The notes under the pieces: model-generated
What the model was told of the DNA's origin: nothing
Seen by the model: the letters and a program-made list of their open reading frames with translations, nothing else
The model's database searches: none
Part shown: positions 1 to 6,675 of the stretch, piece by piece
Layout: each line of letters opens with the position of its first letter
Numbering within the stretch: the first letter of the stretch is position 1
Assembly (NCBI GenBank): GCA_945861995.1
Contig: CAMAWZ010000072.1
Span: 1-9,502, forward strand
DNA length: 9,502 nt
Source of the DNA: Pseudorhodobacter antarcticus
Lineage (GTDB): Bacteria; Pseudomonadota; Alphaproteobacteria; Rhodobacterales; Rhodobacteraceae
Direction: 5' to 3'
Position numbers and translations under genes: made by a program

Positions 1-518
1 ACGCGTTGCTGCTGCCCGCCCGAAAGGCTGTCAACACGTGCGCTTGCGCGGTCGGCAAGGCCAACGCGGCTCAAACATGTCATCGCTTCGGCGCGCACTG
101 CGGCAGGGGCAAGGGCCTGAAACCACGCGCGCGGGCCAGACATACGGGCCTGCACACCGTGGATGACATTCGATAAAACCGATAGGCGTGGCACCAGATT
201 GTGGCGCTGCCAGACGATGCCCACTTGAGCGCGAAACGCCCGCAAATCGCGCGTTTTTAGCGCACAAACATCGCGGCCCAGCATGTTAATCTGGCCAGCG
301 GTAGGTTCGATAAGGCGGATCAAACATTTCAGCAGGGTCGATTTGCCAGACCCATTGGCCCCAATCAGCGCGGTAGACTGACCAGGCGCAATCGAAAAAT
401 CCAGCCCATTCAAGACCACACGGCCATCAAAATCTTTAACCAAACCCTCAACAACCAAAACTGGCCCCACATAAGTGGAGCCAGCCTGAGAGGTTTTTGG
501 CGCAATATGCGCGTTCAT
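1..518 (-). CDS. phnC: PhnC-like phosphonate/phosphite ABC transporter ATPase, 3' end outside window
   Basis: This is the ATP-hydrolysing subunit of an ABC importer at the inner face of the cytoplasmic membrane. The first 172 codons are visible; the frame is open at the left edge. Visible motifs are the Walker A loop GANGSGKST (residues 53-61), a Q-loop around Gln104 in the segment WQRHNLVPRLSVLSNVIHG, and the ABC signature LSGGQQQR (165-172). Walker B and the H-loop lie outside. The Q-loop segment with NLVPRLSVL is typical of the PhnC family, which separates it from generic ABC ATPases. The ATG at 516-518 lies 7 nt after the phnD stop, with a weak GAGTGA ribosome-binding sequence overlapping that stop, so co-transcription is expected. 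This start gives about 18 residues more than a standard PhnC before the first beta strand; a GTG at residue 17 is an alternative but has no evident ribosome-binding site. Phosphonate versus phosphite or another anion cannot be decided from the ATPase. Confidence 0.9.
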   Translation of the reverse strand, partial: MNAHIAPKTSQAGSTYVGPVLVVEGLVKDFDGRVVLNGLDFSIAPGQSTALIGANGSGKSTLLKCLIRLIEPTAGQINMLGRDVCALKTRDLRAFRAQVGIVWQRHNLVPRLSVLSNVIHGVQARMSGPRAWFQALAPAAVRAEAMTCLSRVGLADRASARVDSLSGGQQQR

Positions 519-525
519 AAAGTGA

Positions 526-1389
526 TCACTCAACGAAAGCAGTAAACTCGGTGATACCGATGTTTTCGTACATTTTGCGCACGATGTCATAGTCGGCATC
601 GGTCACAGTCGCGCCAAAGCTGCCGCCAAGATACTTGGCATTCTCTTCCGATGCGGTCACAGCAGCCAGCAGCGCATCGCCATTTTCAGCGAATGTTTTG
701 CGAACGATTTCTACCACTTCTGGTTTAACTGTGGACGAGGCCAGCAGCACGTCCGCTGGCAAAGTCACACCCTTTGCAATCTGACGGAACTTTTGATCGG
801 GGAACTTTTCTGTGATGCTTTCGATATGCGTACGGTTCAAACCAATCGCGCCAATCTCGCCCGCAATCAAAGCTTCGACGGCCACGTTACGGTTCAGGAA
901 AACGGGTTCGTAATCGGTGCTATAGACCAGACCTGCTTCGGACATCAGGGTCACTGGGCCAAGGTGCTGCGAGGTCGAACCGATTTCACCAAAAGAAATC
1001 TTAGCGCCTTTCAGGTCGGCGGGTGTCTGCACTGGGCTGGCGTCCAGCACAACAAGGGTCGAGTAGTAATCAGGGCGCTCCCATGTCACGACAGGTGTCG
1101 CTTGCAGACGTGCGTTGAACACAACGTATTCCGCAGGGCCCGTCATCACGAAATCAACTTGATCAGCGGCCATAGCTTCGACAGCCACGGTGCGGCCCGA
1201 CACTGGGAAGAATTCTACTTTCAGGCCCGAAGCGGCTTCGAAAGCGTCTTTGAAGGGGCCCATTTCGCGCTGAACGGCTTCTAGGCCATCAATGTCGGTG
1301 AAGGCAAAGCGGATCGTGTCCTGAGCAACAGCGCTGGTGGCTGCAAAAACACTCATAGCAATAATGCCAGAGGCAAGAATATTTTTCAT
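526..1389 (-). CDS. phnD: PhnD-family periplasmic substrate-binding protein of an ABC importer
   Basis: This 287-residue protein belongs to the phosphate/phosphite/phosphonate-binding PhnD family and would capture a phosphorus-containing anion in the periplasm for the adjacent ABC importer. A Sec signal peptide is clear: a short charged N terminus (MKN), a hydrophobic core, and an AVA-QD cleavage site after residue 22. The family anion-binding loop is seen as GSTS (137-140), preceded by FGEI. Tyr108/Tyr109 and Asp213 match conserved pocket positions. By hand alignment to E. coli PhnD as I remember it, pocket residues Tyr47, His157 and Glu177 become Arg66, Arg167 and Thr187, so the ligand may not be 2-aminoethylphosphonate. 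A strong ribosome-binding site, AGGAAG at 1395-1400, sits 5 nt before the ATG. The gene is first in its operon, followed by phnC, and has a candidate Pho box 48 nt upstream. Its GC content looks lower than in the glg genes. The family is secure; the ligand is not. Confidence 0.88.
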   Translation of the reverse strand: MKNILASGIIAMSVFAATSAVAQDTIRFAFTDIDGLEAVQREMGPFKDAFEAASGLKVEFFPVSGRTVAVEAMAADQVDFVMTGPAEYVVFNARLQATPVVTWERPDYYSTLVVLDASPVQTPADLKGAKISFGEIGSTSQHLGPVTLMSEAGLVYSTDYEPVFLNRNVAVEALIAGEIGAIGLNRTHIESITEKFPDQKFRQIAKGVTLPADVLLASSTVKPEVVEIVRKTFAENGDALLAAVTASEENAKYLGGSFGATVTDADYDIVRKMYENIGITEFTAFVE

Positions 1390-1543
1390 GGCGACTTCCT
1401 GTTTAGGGGTTGGTGCGTCACTGGCTAACCAGCGGATGTGACGGATCAGCGACAGCTGTGCGAATGATTTGTAAAATCTGTCAGTCGCCTACCGTGCGAG
1501 TGGGCGCGCTCAAACCCTTGGTCATCGCGCCATGCGGCAGCCC
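1390..1543 (-). promoter_or_regulatory. phnD promoter region between pgm and phnD
   Basis: This 154-bp spacer separates the pgm stop from the phnD start and should hold the phnDC promoter. It contains the ribosome-binding site AGGAAG (1395-1400), the candidate Pho box (1438-1455), an 8-bp palindrome ACAGCTGT (1452-1459) touching that box, and a CTGACA hexamer (1479-1484) that resembles a sigma-70 -35 element but has no acceptable -10 at 16-18 nt. No good -10 is visible downstream of the Pho box either; the weak TTAGCC at 1423-1428 is the best placed. No small ORF or RNA gene is apparent. Confidence 0.6.
1438..1455 (-). promoter_or_regulatory. Candidate PhoB-binding Pho box upstream of phnD
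   Basis: On the minus strand this reads CTGTCGC-TGAT-CCGTCAC. The Pho box is known as two direct 7-bp repeats close to CTGTCAT/C separated by 4 bp. The first half matches 5 of 7 positions and the second 6 of 7, with exact 4-bp spacing. A further related heptamer, CATTCGC, lies one 11-bp step upstream (1460-1466), in phase with the other two. The box points toward phnD and ends 48 nt before its ATG, a suitable place for an activator site replacing the -35. PhoB control of phosphonate transport is well established, which supports the call. The lack of a recognisable -10 weakens it. Confidence 0.6.
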
Positions 1544-3166
1544 TTAGGAAATAACATCAGGCGCAGCGCGGCCCGTCTGTGCGGTGATCTGCGCAATCGC
1601 CTCGGCGGCAGCAATTACGGGCGCCAGTGCGACCTGAACGGGAATATCCAGCCCATCTGGCCCCGCCTGATAGCGTTCTAAATACAGGCGCAACGTGGCC
1701 CCAGATGTGCCTGTGCCCGATAGGCGCAGCACAATGCGCGCGCCGCCGTCGAACACCACGCGCACGCCTTGCCGCGCTGATATGCTGCCATCAACGCGGT
1801 CGGTATAGGAAAAATCATCCGCTGCGGTTATGGTCATGCCTTGCACCGTTTGCCCTGCCAAGCTAGGCAGTTTGGCGCGCAAATCTGCCATCATGGCATC
1901 TGCGCTTGCAGTTGCAATGCCCTCATAATCATGGCGCGAATAGTAATTGCGCCCATATTTCGCCCAGTGCTGTGCCAAAATTTCGGCAACCGACCCGCCG
2001 CGCACGGCCAAGATATTCAGCCACAGCAAAATCGCCCAAAGCCCGTCTTTTTCGCGCACATGATCGCTGCCGGTGCCAAAGCTTTCCTCGCCGCAGATCG
2101 TAGCAAACCCCGCGTCCAGCAGATTGCCGAAAAACTTCCACCCTGTGGGGGTTTCATAGGTGGTCAGGCCCATGGCCGCGCCCACGCGGTCAACTGCCGC
2201 CGATGTCGGCATCGAGCGCGCAATGCCCCTTAGCCCCGCCTTATACCCCACCGCCAAATGCGCATTGGCCGCCAGCACTGCCAAACTGTCCGAGGGCGAG
2301 ACGTAAATTCCGCGCCCCACCACCATATTGCGGTCGCCGTCGCCATCAGATGCTGCGCCAAAATCGGGCGCATCTGGGCCCATCATTTCGGCCATCAACT
2401 CATGCGCCCAAGTCGGGTTAGGATCGGGGTGCATACCGCCAAAATCGGGCAAAGGCGCGGCGTGGGTCACGGTGCCTTTGGCCGCGCCAAGGCGGTTTTC
2501 CAAAATCTCTAAGGCATAGGGGCCAGTTACCGCGCACATACTGTCCATCCGCATCCGAAAGCCGCGCGCGAACATCGCGCGGATCGCGCCGAAATCGAAC
2601 AGGCTTTCCATAAGGGCGGCATAATCACTGACAGGGTCGATTACATCGACCAGCATCGCACCCACATGGCTGCGGCCGAGGCGCGTCAGATCAACATCAG
2701 GCGCGGTGAGTTTATGATATTCACTCAGGACAAGCGTGCGCTGATAAATCGCATCCGTTACAGATTCGGGCGCAGGCCCACCGTTGGGCATATTGAACTT
2801 AATCCCGAAATCCTCTTCAATCCCGCCCGGGTTATGGCTGGCCGACAGGATCAGCCCGCCATCGGTTTTGTTCAGCCTAATCAGATGGCTGGCGGCAGGG
2901 GTCGACAAAATCCCCCCCTGCCCCACGATCACGCGCGCCGCCCCATTCGCCGCCGAAATCGCCAAAATGATCTGCACCGCGCGGTCGTTATAAAACCGCC
3001 CATCCCCGCCCAGAACAAATGTCTTGCCTGTGCAACCCACCACATCAAACGTGGCCTGCACAAAGTTTTCCAAATAATGCGGCCCCATAAAAACCCGCGT
3101 TTTCTTGCGTAGGCCAGATGTGCCAGGTTTCTGATCGGCAAAGGCGGTGGTTTGAATGGCGGTCAT
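1544..3166 (-). CDS. pgm: Phosphoglucomutase, alpha-D-glucose phosphate-specific
   Basis: This cytosolic enzyme interconverts glucose-6-phosphate and glucose-1-phosphate through a phosphoserine and a bound glucose-1,6-bisphosphate, feeding GlgC with glucose-1-P or recovering it from glycogen. The 540-residue length is close to E. coli Pgm (about 546). The motifs of the alpha-D-phosphohexomutase family appear in order: the catalytic loop SASHNPGG with phosphoserine Ser110, the Mg2+ loop DGDGDR (274-279), and the sugar-binding loop GEESFG (359-364). GTGSDHVREKDG follows directly, as in the eukaryotic-like Pgm group rather than in ManB or GlmM. The ATG overlaps the glgX stop as ATGA (3163-3166), and GAGG at 3174-3177 sits 7 nt upstream, so translational coupling is likely. 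It is the last gene of the glycogen cluster. In rhizobia the equivalent gene (pgm/exoC) also affects surface polysaccharides, so it may have a role beyond glycogen; that extension is inference. Confidence 0.96.
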   Translation of the reverse strand: MTAIQTTAFADQKPGTSGLRKKTRVFMGPHYLENFVQATFDVVGCTGKTFVLGGDGRFYNDRAVQIILAISAANGAARVIVGQGGILSTPAASHLIRLNKTDGGLILSASHNPGGIEEDFGIKFNMPNGGPAPESVTDAIYQRTLVLSEYHKLTAPDVDLTRLGRSHVGAMLVDVIDPVSDYAALMESLFDFGAIRAMFARGFRMRMDSMCAVTGPYALEILENRLGAAKGTVTHAAPLPDFGGMHPDPNPTWAHELMAEMMGPDAPDFGAASDGDGDRNMVVGRGIYVSPSDSLAVLAANAHLAVGYKAGLRGIARSMPTSAAVDRVGAAMGLTTYETPTGWKFFGNLLDAGFATICGEESFGTGSDHVREKDGLWAILLWLNILAVRGGSVAEILAQHWAKYGRNYYSRHDYEGIATASADAMMADLRAKLPSLAGQTVQGMTITAADDFSYTDRVDGSISARQGVRVVFDGGARIVLRLSGTGTSGATLRLYLERYQAGPDGLDIPVQVALAPVIAAAEAIAQITAQTGRAAPDVIS

Positions 3167-5244
3167 GGCGTGGCCTCAATCGACAAGGGTTGAAAGACAA
3201 GGACCGAAGCCGCAGGCGCGATCAGCGCGCCATTGATCGGCTGGTAGGAAAGTTCGGGGCGCGTCGTATCTAGGATCAACGCCCATGCGGGCGCGGTGCT
3301 GGGCAAGGTGAGGGGAACATCGCCGCCAGCATTTAGCACAATAAACAGGGCATCTGGCGCGTCTGCGCCTTCTGCGGCCATGCGCAATTCCAAACCAATG
3401 CAGCGCAGATCGGCACTGTGCCAGTCGGCAGGTTGCGGAGCATGACCGTTTGGCAATTGCCAAATGACATCTTTTAACCCGTCTATGCGGGTGCGTCCGT
3501 GCAAGAACATTTTTTGACGCAATACGGGATGCTCGCGGCGCAGGGCCGTCAGGCGCGCGAAAAAATCCGCCAGATCATCGGCGCGCCAGTCTAGCCACGT
3601 TGTTTCATTATCTTGCGTATAGGCATTGTTATTGCCGCCTTGGGAATGGCCCATTTCATCGCCCGCCAGCAACATCGGCACGCCTTGGGCCAGCATCATC
3701 GTGGCCAAAAGGTTGCGCTTGCGCAGATCGCGGGCGGGGGCCAGCGCATCACTTGGCCCCTCATGTCCCATATTGTCGGAATGATTGTCATCATGGCCAT
3801 CGCGTCCGCCTTCGCCATTGGCAAGGTTGTGCTTGACGGAAAAAGACACCAGATCGGCCAATGTAAACCCATCGTGCGAGGTAACAAAGTTTACGCTGGC
3901 TTGCGGCGCACGGGCGGAATGGTGAAATTTATCGGCACTGCCAAGCAGACGGCGCGTCAGGTCAGGCACCATGCCCGCATCACCGCGCCAATAGCGGCGC
4001 AATGTGTCGCGGGCGCGGTCGTTCCATTCGGCAAAGGGTGCGGGATATGCCCCCAATTGATACCCGCCTGGCCCAATATCCCAAGGCTCTGCAATCGGTT
4101 TTACACCTGCCAAAACAGGGTCTTGGGCCAGCGCATCAAAAAACCCACCGCGCGGATCAAAGCCATGCGCCTCGCGGCCCAAAACCGATGCCAGATCAAA
4201 GCGGAACCCGTCGATATGCACCTGCTGCACCCAAAACCGCAGCGAATCCATAACCATACGCAGCACAGCTGGATGGGTCAGATCAAAGGCATTTCCCGTG
4301 CCCGTATCATTGGCATAGTTCCGCCCGCCCCCTGCAAGGCGGTAATAGCTGGCATTGTCCAGCCCGCGAAAGGCCAGCGTTGGCCCCATCTGATCGCTTT
4401 CGGCGCTGTGGTTATAGACCACATCCAAAATCACCTCGATGCCCGCGCGGTGCATCTCGCGCACCATGGCCTGCACCTCGGCCAAGGGGCGGTTTGTGAC
4501 AGCGTATCGCGCTTCGGGCGCGAAAAACCCGATGCTGTTATAGCCCCAATGGTTTGTCAGCCCTTTGTCCACCAGAAAGCGGTCATCAATAAAGGCTTGG
4601 ATCGGCATCAGTTCAATCGCCGTGATACCAAGGCGCTGCAAATGCGTAATGGTGGCGGGGTGGGCCAGCCCTGCATAGGTGCCGCGCTGGCTGGGCGGGA
4701 TTTCGGGGTGCAGATAAGTCAATGATTTAACATGTGCCTCATAGATCACAGTGTCTGACATGGCGCGGCGCGGCGGGGTTACGCCTTGCCAATCAAAACT
4801 TGTGTCCAAAACCACCGATTTGGGCATGGCAAAGGCACTATCGCGGGTATCAAAGCCAAGATCAGCCTTGGCCGCCCCCGCGCGGTAGCCATACAGTGCA
4901 TCCGACCAACGCAATCGCCCCGCAAGGCCCCGCGTATAAGGGTCAATCAGAAGTTTGTTGACGTTAAAGCGATGGCCGTTTTCGGGCTGATGCGGCCCAT
5001 CGGCGCGCAGCCCATAAAGCTGCCCCGCCGCCAACCCCGCCACGTGCATATGCCAAATATCCCCCGTGCGCGCAGCAAAGGGGATGCGGGTCTCAACGCG
5101 CCCAGTTGGATCGAACAGGCACAGAAACACGTTCGTGGCATGGGCGGAAAACACCGCAAAATTGATCCCATCCACGCGCAGGCTTGGCCCCATGGGATAG
5201 GGCAATCCTTCGCTAATTGGGCCAAGGGCTGGGGCAGACATCAC
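3163..5244 (-). CDS. glgX: Glycogen debranching enzyme GlgX
   Basis: A cytosolic GH13 alpha-1,6-glucosidase of the isoamylase type that removes short branches left after phosphorylase has trimmed glycogen. With 693 residues it is slightly longer than E. coli GlgX (about 657). An N-terminal CBM48/isoamylase-N segment (about 15-100) is followed by the catalytic barrel. The four GH13 regions are visible: DVVYNH (274-279), GFRFD with nucleophile Asp350, IAEPWD with acid/base Glu386, and SHDGFT with His457-Asp458. The GlgX-type stretch with HDDNHSDN follows at about 484-491. Translation may start at GTG (5242-5244), which overlaps the glgA stop as GTGA and lies 8 nt after AAAGG, or at the next codon, ATG (5239-5241), 11 nt after it. 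The difference is one residue. The gene is embedded between glgA and pgm, and transcription is expected from the shared operon. Confidence 0.96.
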   Translation of the reverse strand: MMSAPALGPISEGLPYPMGPSLRVDGINFAVFSAHATNVFLCLFDPTGRVETRIPFAARTGDIWHMHVAGLAAGQLYGLRADGPHQPENGHRFNVNKLLIDPYTRGLAGRLRWSDALYGYRAGAAKADLGFDTRDSAFAMPKSVVLDTSFDWQGVTPPRRAMSDTVIYEAHVKSLTYLHPEIPPSQRGTYAGLAHPATITHLQRLGITAIELMPIQAFIDDRFLVDKGLTNHWGYNSIGFFAPEARYAVTNRPLAEVQAMVREMHRAGIEVILDVVYNHSAESDQMGPTLAFRGLDNASYYRLAGGGRNYANDTGTGNAFDLTHPAVLRMVMDSLRFWVQQVHIDGFRFDLASVLGREAHGFDPRGGFFDALAQDPVLAGVKPIAEPWDIGPGGYQLGAYPAPFAEWNDRARDTLRRYWRGDAGMVPDLTRRLLGSADKFHHSARAPQASVNFVTSHDGFTLADLVSFSVKHNLANGEGGRDGHDDNHSDNMGHEGPSDALAPARDLRKRNLLATMMLAQGVPMLLAGDEMGHSQGGNNNAYTQDNETTWLDWRADDLADFFARLTALRREHPVLRQKMFLHGRTRIDGLKDVIWQLPNGHAPQPADWHSADLRCIGLELRMAAEGADAPDALFIVLNAGGDVPLTLPSTAPAWALILDTTRPELSYQPINGALIAPAASVLVFQPLSIEATP

Positions 5245-6665
5245 TTGATCAGCCTTTGATACAGCGCGGCATATTCAGCGGCCGCGCGACCCCATCCCAA
5301 ATCGGATGCCATCGCGTGCCGCTGCATTTTGACCCATGTCGGTGCATCTTGGTACAATCGCAAGGCTTGGCGCAGCGCCCCCGCAAAACCCATCGCATCC
5401 ACGGGGTGAAACACCACACCCGTCGCAGCGCCAGCCGACAAGGCCGCGGGCGATGCATGAATGACAGTATCCGCAAGCCCCCCAACCGCCGACACCACAG
5501 GCAGCGTGCCATAAGCCAGCCCATACATTTGCGTCAGACCGCAGGGTTCAAACCGCGACGGAACCAGCACCATATCGCCAGCGGAAAATAGGCGGTGCGC
5601 ATACACCTCATCATAGCCAATCTTTACCGACACCTGCGCGGGGTATTGCGCCGCCAGCGCGCGCAGCGCCGTTTCAAACGCAGCATCTCCCGCGCCAAGT
5701 ACCGCAAGGCCTCCGCCCGCATTCAAAAATTCAGGCATAGCGGCCAGCGCCAGATCAATGCCCTTTTGCGCAGTCAGGCGCGAGACAATAATTGCAAGCG
5801 GGCCTTTTATCCTAAGTTTCAAATCCTTCAGCAGCGCTGATTTATTCTTAGCCTTTTCGCTAAGTGTCGCAGCGCTATAGGGAATAGGCTCTAATTCAGG
5901 CGACCAAACCGCAGGGTCGACCCCGTTTAGAATGCCCAATACATCCCCCGCCCGCGCCGCAATCACACCTTCCAGCCCCATGCCAAATTCGGGGCGCATG
6001 ATTTCTGCCGCATAGTTGGGCGAGACAGTTGTAATGGCGTCAGCCGTAACGAGCGCCGCTTTTAGCGAGGCAAGCCCGCCGTAATACTCCAACGCGTCGG
6101 CGGTAAAGGCCGATTTGGGCAGGCGCAGCACATCGATCAGCGCCGCATCTGCCCAGCCCTGAAAGGCAATGTTGTGAACAGTAATGACCGATGCCGCACC
6201 GCCCGTTCCGTGATAGCGCAGATAGGCGGGGGCAAATCCTGCCTGCCAATCATGCCCGTGCAGCACATCAGGTTTCCAGCCCGCCACCCCTTCGCGGGCA
6301 ATACGCGCGCCAACCCATGACAGCGCGGCAAAGCGCTGCGGGTTATCGGCAAAATCGCCCTGCGCGTCCGAATACGGCCCGCCATCGCGATCATACAAAT
6401 GCGGCGCATCCAGCAGCAAAAGGTCTAATCCCGCGATCTGCCCTGCCATGACCCGCGCAGTCCCGCCAAACAAACCCGCCTCGCGCAACACTTCGGTCAT
6501 TTGCGCCAAATGCGGCAACAGCGGGCGGTACGCTGGTAGCAGCGTGCGCATCTGCCAGCCCAGCGGGGCCAGAGCGCCAGGCAGCGCGCCCACCACATCC
6601 GCCAGCCCGCCCGTTTTGATCAGCGGCACGCATTCGGACGCAACGGATAAAATTTTGCCGCCCAT
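5241..6665 (-). CDS. glgA: Glycogen synthase, ADP-glucose-dependent
   Basis: This GT5 glycosyltransferase moves glucose from ADP-glucose to the non-reducing end of a growing alpha-1,4-glucan in the cytosol. At 474 residues it matches the bacterial GlgA length (E. coli 477). The N-terminal ADP-glucose loop KTGGLADV is at 17-24; GHDWQAG (137-143) and HNIAFQG (164-170) follow. The C-terminal Rossmann domain has SRLTAQKG (295-302), with the Arg and Lys that contact the nucleotide sugar, and EPCGLTQMYGLAYG (373-386), with the conserved Glu373. All are intact. The ATG at 6663-6665 is 9 nt after the glgC stop. The 3' end overlaps glgX as GTGA, suggesting coupled translation. ADP-glucose is the expected donor, given the KTGGL motif and the adjacent glgC. 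Confidence 0.97.
   Translation of the reverse strand: MGGKILSVASECVPLIKTGGLADVVGALPGALAPLGWQMRTLLPAYRPLLPHLAQMTEVLREAGLFGGTARVMAGQIAGLDLLLLDAPHLYDRDGGPYSDAQGDFADNPQRFAALSWVGARIAREGVAGWKPDVLHGHDWQAGFAPAYLRYHGTGGAASVITVHNIAFQGWADAALIDVLRLPKSAFTADALEYYGGLASLKAALVTADAITTVSPNYAAEIMRPEFGMGLEGVIAARAGDVLGILNGVDPAVWSPELEPIPYSAATLSEKAKNKSALLKDLKLRIKGPLAIIVSRLTAQKGIDLALAAMPEFLNAGGGLAVLGAGDAAFETALRALAAQYPAQVSVKIGYDEVYAHRLFSAGDMVLVPSRFEPCGLTQMYGLAYGTLPVVSAVGGLADTVIHASPAALSAGAATGVVFHPVDAMGFAGALRQALRLYQDAPTWVKMQRHAMASDLGWGRAAAEYAALYQRLIK
5253..5257 (-). promoter_or_regulatory. Ribosome-binding site of glgX, inside glgA
   Basis: AAAGG on the minus strand, within the last codons of glgA. It is 8 nt from the GTG start and 11 nt from the ATG directly behind it, so spacing favours the GTG. 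The motif is short and the evidence modest. Confidence 0.45.
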
Positions 6666-6669
6666 GCCG

Positions 6670-6675
6670 CCCCCC
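6670..6675 (-). promoter_or_regulatory. G-rich ribosome-binding site of glgA, touching the glgC stop
   Basis: Six consecutive G on the minus strand, beginning with the last base of the glgC TAG and ending 4 nt before the glgA ATG. A ribosome finishing glgC would clear this site, which fits coupling of GlgC and GlgA synthesis. It is an unusual, purely G version of a Shine-Dalgarno sequence. Confidence 0.5.

Noticed and set aside
31..267. 78-codon minus-strand frame
   Set aside because: It is another frame inside phnC. The frame starting at 518 carries Walker A, Q-loop and signature motifs across the same bases.
793..1284. 163-codon open frame on the plus strand
   Set aside because: It is antisense to phnD, which has a signal peptide, family motifs and a strong ribosome-binding site.
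1478..1484. Second Pho-box half site, CTGTCAG on the plus strand
   Set aside because: It is a single heptamer in the opposite orientation, with no partner at the 4-bp spacing.
1503..1531. Possible terminator hairpin after pgm (GGCGCG/CGCGCC arms)
   Set aside because: The stem is only 6 bp with a 17-nt loop and no T run on the minus strand. Such arms are common by chance at this GC level.
3613..4725. 370-codon open frame on the plus strand
   Set aside because: It lies wholly antisense to glgX, whose GH13 motifs are intact. The product is rich in Arg, His and Ala without a recognisable domain, as expected for a mirror frame of a GC-rich gene.
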